Positions 20,401-27,457 of a stretch of DNA of 64,000 bases are shown piece after piece. Made by a program: the position numbers and the translations under genes. The notes below the pieces were generated by a model, which saw only the letters and a list, made by a program, of their open reading frames with translations, searched no databases and was not told the origin of the DNA. How positions within the stretch are numbered: position 1 is the first letter of the stretch; every line of letters starts with the position of its first letter. This DNA is from Shewanella livingstonensis (lineage in GTDB: Bacteria; Pseudomonadota; Gammaproteobacteria; Enterobacterales; Shewanellaceae): positions 816,001-880,000 of the forward strand of contig NZ_CP034015.1 in assembly GCF_003855395.1 (NCBI RefSeq), read 5' to 3'.

Positions 20401-23400
20401 TGCGCCGTTACCGTCGGTGACAATTAAGGTGTCGCCCACTTGCGTACCGGTCGCTAACGTGACGGTTGCGGTGACGGTGCCGTCAGAACCAATTTCATCG
20501 CTGTTAAACACGCCGTCGCTGCCCATGCCGCTGAACTCAACAAGCGGCGCTGGTGCCATGGTGGCATCAACAGGTTGGTTATCGGTGGCCGTTGCTGATG
20601 GGTTACCCGCAATATCAATCACTTGCGCAGTGACATCCACATCCGTTGCGCCCGCCGTAACTGGGACTTCAACATCAAAGCCGTTATCCAGCATGGCCTG
20701 AGTGACAGGGCCGTTAAATAATTCTGCGCCGTTACCGTCGGTGACAATTAAGGTGTCGCCCACTTGCGTGCCGGTCGCTAACGTGACGGTTGCGGTGACG
20801 GTGCCGTCAGAACCAATTTCATCGCTGTTAAACACGCCGTCGCTGCCCATGCCGCTGAACTCAACAAGCGGCGCTGGTGCCATGGTGGCATCAACAGGTT
20901 GGTTATCGGTGGCCGTTGCTGATGGGTTACCGGCAATATCAATCACTTGCGCGGTGACATCCACATCGGTTGCGCCAGCCGTAACAGGGACTTCAACATC
21001 AAAGCCGTTATCCAGCATGGCCTGAGTGACAGGGCCGTTAAATAATTCTGCGCCGTTACCGTCGGTGACAATTAAGGTGTCGCCCACTTGCGTACCGGTC
21101 GCTAACGTGACGGTTGCGGTGACGGTGCCGTCAGAACCAATTTCATCGCTGTTAAACACGCCGTCGCTGCCCATGCCGCTGAACTCTACAAGCGGCGCTG
21201 GTGCCATGGTGGCATCAACAGGTTGGTTATCGGTGGCCGTTGCTGATGGGTTACCCGCAATATCAATCACTTGCGCGGTGACATCCACATCGGTTGCGCC
21301 CGCCGTAACCGGGACTTCAACATCAAAGCCGTTATCCAGCATGGCTTGAGTGACAGGGCCGTTAAATAATTCTGCGCCGTTACCGTCGGTGACAATTAAG
21401 GTGTCGCCCACTTGCGTGCCGGTCGCTAACGTGACGGTTGCGGTGACGGTGCCGTCAGAACCAATTTCATCGCTGTTAAACACGCCGTCGCTGCCCATGC
21501 CGCTGAACTCAACAAGCGGCGCTGGTGCCATGGTGGCATCAACAGGTTGGTTATCGGTGGCCGTTGCTGATGGGTTACCCGCAATATCAATGACTTGCGC
21601 AGTGACATCCACATCGGTTGCGCCAGCCGTAACAGGGACTTCAACATCAAAGCCGTTATCCAGCATGGCCTGAGTGACAGGGCCGTTAAATAATTCTGCG
21701 CCGTTACCGTCGGTGACAATTAAGGTGTCGCCCACTTGCGTACCGGTCGCTAACGTGACGGTTGCGGTGACGGTGCCGTCAGAACCAATTTCATCGCTGT
21801 TAAACACGCCGTCGCTGCCCATGCCGCTGAACTCAACAAGCGGCGCTGGTGCCATGGTGGCATCAACAGGTTGGTTATCGGTGGCCGTTGCTGATGGGTT
21901 ACCGGCAATATCAATCACTTGCGCGGTGACATCCACATCGGTTGCGCCCGCCGTAACTGGGACTTCAACATCAAAGCCGTTATCCAGCATGGCCTGAGTG
22001 ACAGGGCCGTTAAATAATTCTGCGCCGTTACCGTCGGTGACAATTAAGGTGTCGCCCACTTGCGTACCGGTCGCTAACGTGACGGTTGCGGTGACGGTGC
22101 CGTCAGAACCAATTTCATCGCTGTTAAACACGCCGTCGCTGCCCATGCCGCTGAACTCTACAAGCGGCGCTGGTGCCATGGTGGCATCAACAGGTTGGTT
22201 ATCGGTGGCCGTTGCTGATGGGTTACCCGCAATATCAATCACTTGCGCGGTGACATCCACATCGGTTGCGCCCGCCGTAACTGGGACTTCAACATCAAAG
22301 CCGTTATCCAGCATGGCCTGAGTGACAGGGCCGTTAAATAATTCTGCGCCGTTACCGTCGGTGACAATTAAGGTGTCGCCCACTTGCGTGCCGGTCGCTA
22401 ACGTGACGGTTGCGGTGACGGTGCCGTCAGAACCAATTTCATCGCTGTTAAACACGCCGTCGCTGCCCATGCCGCTGAACTCAACAAGCGGCGCTGGTGC
22501 CATGGTGGCATCAACAGGTTGGTTATCGGTGGCCGTTGCTGATGGGTTACCCGCAATATCAATCACTTGCGCAGTGACATCCACATCGGTTGCGCCCGCC
22601 GTAACTGGGACTTCAACATCAAAGCCGTTATCCAGCATGGCCTGAGTGACAGGGCCGTTAAATAATTCTGCGCCGTTACCGTCGGTGACAATTAAGGTGT
22701 CGCCCACTTGCGTACCGGTCGCTAACGTGACGGTTGCGGTGACGGTGCCGTCAGAACCAATTTCATCGCTGTTAAACACGCCGTCGCTGCCCATGCCGCT
22801 GAACTCAACAAGCGGCGCTGGTGCCATGGTGGCATCAACAGGTTGGTTATCGGTGGCCGTTGCTGATGGGTTACCCGCAATATCAATGACTTGCGCAGTG
22901 ACATCCACATCGGTTGCGCCAGCCGTAACAGGGACTTCAACATCAAAGCCGTTATCCAGCATGGCCTGGGTGACAGGGCCGTTAAATAATTCTGCGCCGT
23001 TACCGTCGGTGACAATTAAGGTGTCGCCCACTTGCGTGCCGGTCGCTAACGTGACGGTTGCGGTGACGGTGCCGTCAGAACCAATTTCATCGCTGTTAAA
23101 CACGCCGTCGCTGCCCATGCCGCTGAACTCTACAAGCGGTGCAGGTGCCATGGTGGCATCAACAGGTTGGTTATCGGTGGCCGTTGCTGATGGGTTACCG
23201 GCAATATCAATCACTTGCGCGGTGACATCCACATCGGTTGCGCCCGCCGTAACTGGGACTTCAACATCAAAGCCGTTATCCAGCATGGCCTGAGTGACAG
23301 GGCCGTTAAATAATTCTGCGCCGTTACCGTCGGTGACAATTAAGGTGTCGCCCACTTGCGTACCGGTCGCTAACGTGACGGTTGCGGTGACGGTGCCGTC

Positions 23401-26400
23401 AGAACCAATTTCATCGCTGTTAAACACGCCGTCGCTGCCCATGCCGCTGAACTCTACAAGCGGCGCTGGTGCCATGGTGGCATCAACAGGTTGGTTATCG
23501 GTGGCCGTTGCTGATGGGTTACCGGCAATATCAATCACTTGCGCGGTGACATCCACATCGGTTGCGCCCGCCGTAACTGGGACTTCAACATCAAAGCCGT
23601 TATCCAGCATGGCCTGAGTGACAGGGCCGTTAAATAATTCTGCGCCGTTACCGTCGGTGACAATTAAGGTGTCGCCCACTTGCGTACCGGTCGCTAACGT
23701 GACGGTTGCGGTGACGGTGCCGTCAGAACCAATTTCATCGCTGTTAAACACGCCGTCGCTGCCCATGCCGCTGAACTCTACAAGCGGCGCTGGTGCCATG
23801 GTGGCATCAACAGGTTGGTTATCGGTGGCCGTTGCTGATGGGTTACCCGCAATATCAATCACTTGCGCGGTGACATCCACATCGGTTGCGCCCGCCGTAA
23901 CCGGGACTTCAACATCAAAGCCGTTATCCAGCATGGCTTGAGTGACAGGGCCGTTAAATAATTCTGCGCCGTTACCGTCGGTGACAATTAAGGTGTCGCC
24001 CACTTGCGTGCCGGTCGCTAACGTGACGGTTGCGGTGACGGTGCCATCGCTGCCGATTTCATCACTGTTAAAGATACCGTCGCTGCCCATGCCGCTAAAC
24101 TCAACGCTAGGCGCTGGTGCTGCAACATTATCAACAGGTTGGTTATCAGTCGCCGTTGCTGATGGGTTACCGGCAATATCAATCACTTGCGCGGTGACAT
24201 CCACATCGGTTGCGCCCGCCGTAACAGGGACTTCAACATCAAATCCGTTATCCAGCATGGCCTGAGTGACAGGGCCGTTAAACAATTCTGCGCCGTTACC
24301 GTCGGTGACAATTAAGGTGTCGCCCACTTGCGTGCCGGTCGCTAACGTGACGGTTGCGGTGACGGTGCCGTCAGAACCAATTTCATCGCTGTTAAAGATA
24401 CCGTCGCTGCCCATACCGCTGAACTCAACGCTAGGCGCTGGCGCCATGGTGGCATCAACAGGTTGGTTATCGGTGGCCGTTGCTGATGGGTTACCGGCAA
24501 TATCAATCACTTGCGCAGTGACATCCACATCGGTTGCGCCAGCCGTAACAGGGACTTCAACATCAAAGCCGTTATCCAGCATGGCCTGGGTGACAGGGCC
24601 GTTAAACAATTCTGCGCCGTTACCGTCGGTGACAATTAAGGTGTCGCCCACTTGCGTGCCGGTCGCTAACGTGACGGTTGCGGTGACGGTGCCGTCAGAA
24701 CCAATTTCATCACTGTTAAACACGCCATCAGTGCCCATGCCGCTGAACTCAACAGTAGGGACTGGAGAAGTAACATCTACAATTCCATCATCAGTATCAG
24801 TGGCAGAATTACCTGCAGGATCTGTGACTTCAGCAACGACTGTATAGCCGCCTTCAGATAACGGGTTAATAACGTCAACTTCGTAACTTCCATCGGGCTG
24901 AACCGTAGTTGTTATCGTTTGTTGATTACCTTCGCTGTCAGTTACTATTAATGTGACAGTGCTACCAACGGGCGCATCAGTAGTACCTATAATTGTTGGG
25001 GTTGTATCATTTGTAAGTGCGGGTGCATCAACAGTAATAACCGGTGGAGTAGTATCCAAAACGGCTGAATCACTTCCCTCTGGAGAAGTATTTCCATTTG
25101 AATCTACAACTACGGCTATAACCTCAATTTCTTCACCTTCATCAGGAGCCGGTAAGTCAAGGTTTACACTACCAGTATCAATATCTTCTTGTGTTAGGAT
25201 TATTTCAATGCCATTCACAATAAGTGTATCACCAGCTTGTGCACCAGTATCGCCTAAACCAATGGTGACATTGACTTCAGTTGCACCGTCCAGTTCTTCA
25301 TTACTAATAAGTCCATCATTATTGAGATCTGTATTGATAATGACTGTTGGAGCACCATCAGCTAATGGCGTGACTTCAATCGTTAGCGTCGCAGTAATGC
25401 CAGTGTTGGTGGTGTAGGTGATAACCGGAACTTGGCCGTTCCAGTTTTCATTAGGCGCGAAGGTGTATGAACCATCTGTGTTAAGAATTAACACACCATT
25501 TTCTAAAGTTACTTCAGAACCAGCATCATAGTTTTGTCCGTCAACTTCGAAGCTGACAACACTTAAATCTGAATCAATATCACTGTCGTTATCTAATACA
25601 TTACCTGTGGCAACAGTATCTTCTACAATAATATTATTGTCATTGATGAGCACCGAAGCATCATCCAGAGGTGTGACTTCAATCGTTAGCGTCGCAGTAA
25701 TGCCAGTGTTGGTGGTGTAGGTAATAACCGGAACTTGGCCGTTCCAGTTTTCATTAGGCGTGAAGGTATATGAACCATCTGTGTTAAGAATTAACACACC
25801 ATTTTCTAAAGTTACTTCAGAACCCGCATCATAGTTTTGGCCGTCAACTTCGAAGCTGACAACGCTTAAATCTGAATCAATATCACTGTCGTTATCTAAT
25901 ACATTACCTGTGGCAGCAGTATCTTCTACAATAATATTACTGTCATTGATGAGTACCGAAGCATCATCCAGAGGTGTCACTTCAATCGTTAGCGTCGCAG
26001 TAATGCCAGTGTTGGTGGTGTAGGTGATAACCGGAACTTGGCCATTCCAGTTTTCATTAGGTGTAAAAGTATATGAACCATCAGTATTAAGAATTAAAAT
26101 ACCGTCATCAAGAGTCACTGCGGTACCAGCAGGATAAGTCTGCCCGTCAACTTCGAAGCTGGCTACGCTTAAATCAGAATCAACATCGCTGTCGTTATCT
26201 AATACATTACCTGTGGCAACAGTATCTTCTACAATAATATTACTGTCATTGACCAATACAGACTCGTCATCAACGGGAGTTATGTTTATTGTTAGCGTTG
26301 CTGTAACACCAGTATTGGTGGTGTAAGTGATAATTGGAACTTGGCCATTCCAGTTTTCATTAGGCGAGAAAGTGAAAGAGCCGTCAGCATTAATAATAAG

Positions 26401-27072
26401 TACGCCACCTTCAAGCTGTACTTCGGTACCCGCATTATAGGTTTCGCCGTCAACTTCAAAACTGACTACGCTCAAGTCTGAGTCTGCATCAGAATCGTTT
26501 AATAGAACATTGCCGGAAGCGACCTGATCTTCATCACTTGTAATTATGTCATTTACTAATATTGATGGGGAATCATTTTCACCAATAGTTTCTTCTTGAG
26601 TCACTGCTGTTGGGGCAGCAGCTTGTCCTGTTGTGTCATAGCCTGAATCCGCAAGTGTTTCATCACCGTCTCTTGATACTGCAACATAACCAAAATCACC
26701 TTGGTTGGCTGTTGGGGTGCCAGCGGCGGTTTCAGGTAAGTCTGCAGTTGGGTCTTCGCCAGATGCGATTAATGCCTGTAAAGCTTCGATTTCATCTAAG
26801 GCTTCTTGATCTGCTACTTGTTCAACAATGGCATCATCAATGGTATCGGCTAATGTAATAATCGATTCATCATTGGGCATGTCAGCACTATTAAAAATAG
26901 TACCGTCATCGAATGTGATAACAAAACCAAGATCATTACTGCTGGCAACTATTGCACCAATCGGCACTGCCTGACCAAGCTGTAATTCAGTAGTTTCATT
27001 ATTAATCGTAATTGTTACCGAACCTTCTGAAGCAGAAAGTATTCCATTTTTTGATGTAGTCATCGATCCCAT
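11461..27072 (-). CDS. bpfA: Giant RTX biofilm adhesin, BpfA/LapA-type
   Basis: The protein has about 5203 aa and is exported by the type I system encoded downstream. The reading frame opens at 27099, but the ATG at 27072 (MGSMTTSKNG) has GGGAG six nt upstream and is the likelier start. Layout, counting from 27099: an N-terminal retention module (about 10-120) followed by the LapG-type di-alanine site TAAG at 124-127; four 101-aa cadherin/VCBS-like repeats (about 173-576); a DUF/Ig-like linker (about 577-782); 32 Ig-like repeats of 108 aa (783-4238) plus a divergent relative; an uncharacterised module (about 4380-4550); another cadherin-like domain; a von Willebrand A domain with MIDAS motif DTSGS (about 4700); RTX nonapeptides such as GGEGNDVLIGGLGNDTLIG (about 4970-5095); and a C-terminal type I secretion signal. 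Release by LapG and retention by LapD are established for the family and inferred here. Confidence 0.93.
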   Translation of the reverse strand: MGSMTTSKNGILSASEGSVTITINNETTELQLGQAVPIGAIVASSNDLGFVITFDDGTIFNSADMPNDESIITLADTIDDAIVEQVADQEALDEIEALQALIASGEDPTADLPETAAGTPTANQGDFGYVAVSRDGDETLADSGYDTTGQAAAPTAVTQEETIGENDSPSILVNDIITSDEDQVASGNVLLNDSDADSDLSVVSFEVDGETYNAGTEVQLEGGVLIINADGSFTFSPNENWNGQVPIITYTTNTGVTATLTINITPVDDESVLVNDSNIIVEDTVATGNVLDNDSDVDSDLSVASFEVDGQTYPAGTAVTLDDGILILNTDGSYTFTPNENWNGQVPVITYTTNTGITATLTIEVTPLDDASVLINDSNIIVEDTAATGNVLDNDSDIDSDLSVVSFEVDGQNYDAGSEVTLENGVLILNTDGSYTFTPNENWNGQVPVITYTTNTGITATLTIEVTPLDDASVLINDNNIIVEDTVATGNVLDNDSDIDSDLSVVSFEVDGQNYDAGSEVTLENGVLILNTDGSYTFAPNENWNGQVPVITYTTNTGITATLTIEVTPLADGAPTVIINTDLNNDGLISNEELDGATEVNVTIGLGDTGAQAGDTLIVNGIEIILTQEDIDTGSVNLDLPAPDEGEEIEVIAVVVDSNGNTSPEGSDSAVLDTTPPVITVDAPALTNDTTPTIIGTTDAPVGSTVTLIVTDSEGNQQTITTTVQPDGSYEVDVINPLSEGGYTVVAEVTDPAGNSATDTDDGIVDVTSPVPTVEFSGMGTDGVFNSDEIGSDGTVTATVTLATGTQVGDTLIVTDGNGAELFNGPVTQAMLDNGFDVEVPVTAGATDVDVTAQVIDIAGNPSATATDNQPVDATMAPAPSVEFSGMGSDGIFNSDEIGSDGTVTATVTLATGTQVGDTLIVTDGNGAELFNGPVTQAMLDNGFDVEVPVTAGATDVDVTAQVIDIAGNPSATATDNQPVDNVAAPAPSVEFSGMGSDGIFNSDEIGSDGTVTATVTLATGTQVGDTLIVTDGNGAELFNGPVTQAMLDNGFDVEVPVTAGATDVDVTAQVIDIAGNPSATATDNQPVDATMAPAPLVEFSGMGSDGVFNSDEIGSDGTVTATVTLATGTQVGDTLIVTDGNGAELFNGPVTQAMLDNGFDVEVPVTAGATDVDVTAQVIDIAGNPSATATDNQPVDATMAPAPLVEFSGMGSDGVFNSDEIGSDGTVTATVTLATGTQVGDTLIVTDGNGAELFNGPVTQAMLDNGFDVEVPVTAGATDVDVTAQVIDIAGNPSATATDNQPVDATMAPAPLVEFSGMGSDGVFNSDEIGSDGTVTATVTLATGTQVGDTLIVTDGNGAELFNGPVTQAMLDNGFDVEVPVTAGATDVDVTAQVIDIAGNPSATATDNQPVDATMAPAPLVEFSGMGSDGVFNSDEIGSDGTVTATVTLATGTQVGDTLIVTDGNGAELFNGPVTQAMLDNGFDVEVPVTAGATDVDVTAQVIDIAGNPSATATDNQPVDATMAPAPLVEFSGMGSDGVFNSDEIGSDGTVTATVTLATGTQVGDTLIVTDGNGAELFNGPVTQAMLDNGFDVEVPVTAGATDVDVTAQVIDIAGNPSATATDNQPVDATMAPAPLVEFSGMGSDGVFNSDEIGSDGTVTATVTLATGTQVGDTLIVTDGNGAELFNGPVTQAMLDNGFDVEVPVTAGATDVDVTAQVIDIAGNPSATATDNQPVDATMAPAPLVEFSGMGSDGVFNSDEIGSDGTVTATVTLATGTQVGDTLIVTDGNGAELFNGPVTQAMLDNGFDVEVPVTAGATDVDVTAQVIDIAGNPSATATDNQPVDATMAPAPLVEFSGMGSDGVFNSDEIGSDGTVTATVTLATGTQVGDTLIVTDGNGAELFNGPVTQAMLDNGFDVEVPVTAGATDVDVTAQVIDIAGNPSATATDNQPVDATMAPAPLVEFSGMGSDGVFNSDEIGSDGTVTATVTLATGTQVGDTLIVTDGNGAELFNGPVTQAMLDNGFDVEVPVTAGATDVDVTAQVIDIAGNPSATATDNQPVDATMAPAPLVEFSGMGSDGVFNSDEIGSDGTVTATVTLATGTQVGDTLIVTDGNGAELFNGPVTQAMLDNGFDVEVPVTAGATDVDVTAQVIDIAGNPSATATDNQPVDATMAPAPLVEFSGMGSDGVFNSDEIGSDGTVTATVTLATGTQVGDTLIVTDGNGAELFNGPVTQAMLDNGFDVEVPVTAGATDVDVTAQVIDIAGNPSATATDNQPVDATMAPAPLVEFSGMGSDGVFNSDEIGSDGTVTATVTLATGTQVGDTLIVTDGNGAELFNGPVTQAMLDNGFDVEVPVTAGATDVDVTAQVIDIAGNPSATATDNQPVDATMAPAPLVEFSGMGSDGVFNSDEIGSDGTVTATVTLATGTQVGDTLIVTDGNGAELFNGPVTQAMLDNGFDVEVPVTAGATDVDVTAQVIDIAGNPSATATDNQPVDATMAPAPLVEFSGMGSDGVFNSDEIGSDGTVTATVTLATGTQVGDTLIVTDGNGAELFNGPVTQAMLDNGFDVEVPVTAGATDVDVTAQVIDIAGNPSATATDNQPVDATMAPAPLVEFSGMGSDGVFNSDEIGSDGTVTATVTLATGTQVGDTLIVTDGNGAELFNGPVTQAMLDNGFDVEVPVTAGATDVDVTAQVIDIAGNPSATATDNQPVDATMAPAPLVEFSGMGSDGVFNSDEIGSDGTVTATVTLATGTQVGDTLIVTDGNGAELFNGPVTQAMLDNGFDVEVPVTAGATDVDVTAQVIDIAGNPSATATDNQPVDATMAPAPLVEFSGMGSDGVFNSDEIGSDGTVTATVTLATGTQVGDTLIVTDGNGAELFNGPVTQAMLDNGFDVEVPVTAGATDVDVTAQVIDIAGNPSATATDNQPVDATMAPAPLVEFSGMGSDGVFNSDEIGSDGTVTATVTLATGTQVGDTLIVTDGNGAELFNGPVTQAMLDNGFDVEVPVTAGATDVDVTAQVIDIAGNPSATATDNQPVDATMAPAPLVEFSGMGSDGVFNSDEIGSDGTVTATVTLATGTQVGDTLIVTDGNGAELFNGPVTQAMLDNGFDVEVPVTAGATDVDVTAQVIDIAGNPSATATDNQPVDATMAPAPLVEFSGMGSDGVFNSDEIGSDGTVTATVTLATGTQVGDTLIVTDGNGAELFNGPVTQAMLDNGFDVEVPVTAGATDVDVTAQVIDIAGNPSATATDNQPVDATMAPAPLVEFSGMGSDGVFNSDEIGSDGTVTATVTLATGTQVGDTLIVTDGNGAELFNGPVTQAMLDNGFDVEVPVTAGATDVDVTAQVIDIAGNPSATATDNQPVDATMAPAPLVEFSGMGSDGVFNSDEIGSDGTVTATVTLATGTQVGDTLIVTDGNGAELFNGPVTQAMLDNGFDVEVPVTAGATDVDVTAQVIDIAGNPSATATDNQPVDATMAPAPLVEFSGMGSDGVFNSDEIGSDGTVTATVTLATGTQVGDTLIVTDGNGAELFNGPVTQAMLDNGFDVEVPVTAGATDVDVTAQVIDIAGNPSATATDNQPVDATMAPAPLVEFSGMGSDGVFNSDEIGSDGTVTATVTLATGTQVGDTLIVTDGNGAELFNGPVTQAMLDNGFDVEVPVTAGATDVDVTAQVIDIAGNPSATATDNQPVDATMAPAPLVEFSGMGSDGVFNSDEIGSDGTVTATVTLATGTQVGDTLIVTDGNGAELFNGPVTQAMLDNGFDVEVPVTAGATDVDVTAQVIDIAGNPSATATDNQPVDATMAPAPLVEFSGMGSDGVFNSDEIGSDGTVTATVTLATGTQVGDTLIVTDGNGAELFNGPVTQAMLDNGFDVEVPVTAGATDVDVTAQVIDIAGNPSATATDNQPVDATMAPAPLVEFSGMGSDGVFNSDEIGSDGTVTATVTLATGTQVGDTLIVTDGNGAELFNGPVTQAMLDNGFDVEVPVTAGATDVDVTAQVIDIAGNPSATATDNQPVDATMAPAPLVEFSGMGSDGVFNSDEIGSDGTVTATVTLATGTQVGDTLIVTDGNGAELFNGPVTQAMLDNGFDVEVPVTAGATDVDVTAQVIDIAGNPSATATDNQPVDATMAPAPLVEFSGMGSDGVFNSDEIGSDGTVTATVTLATGTQIGDTLVVTDGSGNVLATVTVTQAMLTNGYAVEVPVTAGATEVNVTAQVTDAAGNTSIIATDNEGVDRAAPSALSIIIVDDGVPGDGWLNYSEIAANGSGIQIKAEVDNADLVAGGFVSVSITVNGNDVSFDLKLENGQLVNLDGSAPSVAFNYNNGEITWTADVPNAGEQIIVEIAQTDAAGNESTTVTDTATINNVDANDDRPGTSFSVSTDATAAWAIPQSNGQSLMRISARTADGSMGTVNIESGSNKLGVAGSPRTSGQIAGQIEYDSATGTSESIVIDFNGLVNQATFSVSNMFTNENNGEQGIWKAYYNGQLVASETFKTTSGDDGTFSINTGNIVFDQLVFEATKTISEANGGAALADSSDYFLTSVAASGPEIMGTYIVSEDGVLSIADTSKGLLNNDSDAQGNSFALTGVNGAIVADGEVIILPSGALLTIHSDGTYSYDTNNSFEALTAGQLATDTFTYTVTDQYGATDTATVTINIVGESDPSSTYEKYTGNPGNDIIKGTPNNDIIVSDQQGLQIVAGENYNIAFILDTSGSMSNLIASAKTQLESVFNSLADSATGSHSGVVNVLLTNFATGSNISVSVNMDAPNAVQTLVNQLKSLSANGWTNYEAGFDTAINWFSSSTVQQNVGHNLSFFITDGTVNRSTIETDTTKILIGYDVNSSQYVSLSNLMGSNYSKGVILKLDGKLVVDASGNVYSIYTGKTLGKMTFTSNGKFVSYSDTDSTSTANTQNEALHAFNLLAAVSAVEAISLKAADGSTPVGEANLKLYDTDGNVRASIDVSDLSSVITGSEILQSQGDDNTYGNEGDDIIFGDLVRFSGSSEQGYVALQTYVADKTGQNVADIDVKAVHDYIRDHVNEFNLNNVNDGNDILDGGMGDDILFGQGGNDTIYGGEGNDVLIGGLGNDTLIGGLGNDTFVWSKGDTGTDTIKDFEVNHDSLHISDLLQNEQNGDLDDYLDFSFNNGNTTISIDVDKDGTIDQVIVLDGVDLSQEYGDTTDGVIINGLLNDGALIVDTAVPAPSPGTNHPDLFDQNNGNIIP
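14386..24753 (-). repeat. 32 tandem 324-bp repeats inside the adhesin gene
   Basis: The period is exactly 324 bp (108 aa). The same phrase recurs at 14870, 15194 and so on to 24590 (31 hits), and a divergent copy sits at 14546, giving 32 units and 10,368 bp. The interior units differ at only a few, mostly synonymous, sites (for example GCGCCCGCC/GCGCCAGCC, CAATCACTT/CAATGACTT, ACTGGG/ACAGGG/ACCGGG). The units at both ends are the most divergent: the first three N-terminal units, and the last C-terminal one. Each encodes an Ig-like extender domain running from VEFSGMGSDG to NQPVDATMAPAP. Copy number depends on the assembly being right. Confidence 0.97.
25371..26582 (-). repeat. Four tandem 303-bp repeats (cadherin/VCBS-like) in the adhesin gene
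   Basis: Four 101-aa units have phase points at 25371, 25674, 25977 and 26280, exactly 303 bp apart. Each unit carries VLDNDSD, SFEVDGQ, LNTDGSYTFTPNENWNGQVP and TATLTI. The unit nearest the N-terminus (26280-26582) is the most diverged. Confidence 0.93.
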
Positions 27073-27099
27073 TTGAAGCTCCCAACAGCTTTGATACAT

Positions 27100-27403
27100 T
27101 TAAATACTAATAGATTTATAAGCATACTATCTACCTAGTTAAATATTAGTATTAACATTAAAATAAATTTAGACACATTTTCGCAATAATATCATTTCCT
27201 GCTAAAGTAGTCAATTTTTTGACGTAGAGTTAACATTGAATAAATTATTGAATTTAAATATAAAGAATAGTTGAATACAACGACAAAACCAAAAATTTAA
27301 TATGTATTAATGTCATAAAAAATTTATAGTTATCGATTGATTGTGGATTTAGTTTACTGCCTTTATATCGGCAACGATAATAAAAAATGAACAGAAAATA
27401 ACT
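27100..27403. other. AT-rich regulatory region upstream of the adhesin gene
   Basis: This gene-free stretch separates the adhesin from the hem operon terminator. It holds the predicted adhesin promoter and a long AT-rich 5' leader (about 105 nt). Upstream of the promoter I see only A/T tracts and no clear binding-site palindrome. Confidence 0.6.
27186..27214 (-). promoter_or_regulatory. Predicted sigma-70 promoter of the adhesin operon
   Basis: On the minus strand, TTGACT (27209-27214) and TATTAT (27186-27191) are separated by exactly 17 bp. This would start transcription near 27179 and leave a leader of about 107 nt before the preferred ATG at 27072. Confidence 0.65.
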
Positions 27404-27429
27404 AAAAAGCCTGCAAGATAGCAGGCTTT
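27404..27429 (-). terminator. Rho-independent terminator of the hemCDXY operon
   Basis: The stem AAAGCCTGC / GCAGGCTTT has a 6-nt loop. On the minus strand it is followed by a T-rich run, 28 bp after the hemY stop. Confidence 0.85.
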
Positions 27430-27457
27430 GAGGGTGTACAAAAATAATACTTATTAT

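Noticed and set aside
14386..24753. CRISPR-like regular repeat
   Set aside because: The repeat is continuous (no unique spacers), 324 bp long, and keeps a protein frame.
14528..24847. Long plus-strand open frames of 107-215 codons repeated through the adhesin array
   Set aside because: They are the antisense shadow of the 324-bp repeats: same period, no ribosome sites, and they break or join depending on a single TGA/TGG variant.
27073..27099. Upstream ATG at 27099 as adhesin start
   Set aside because: It has no ribosome-binding sequence, while the ATG at 27072 has GGGAG at ideal distance.
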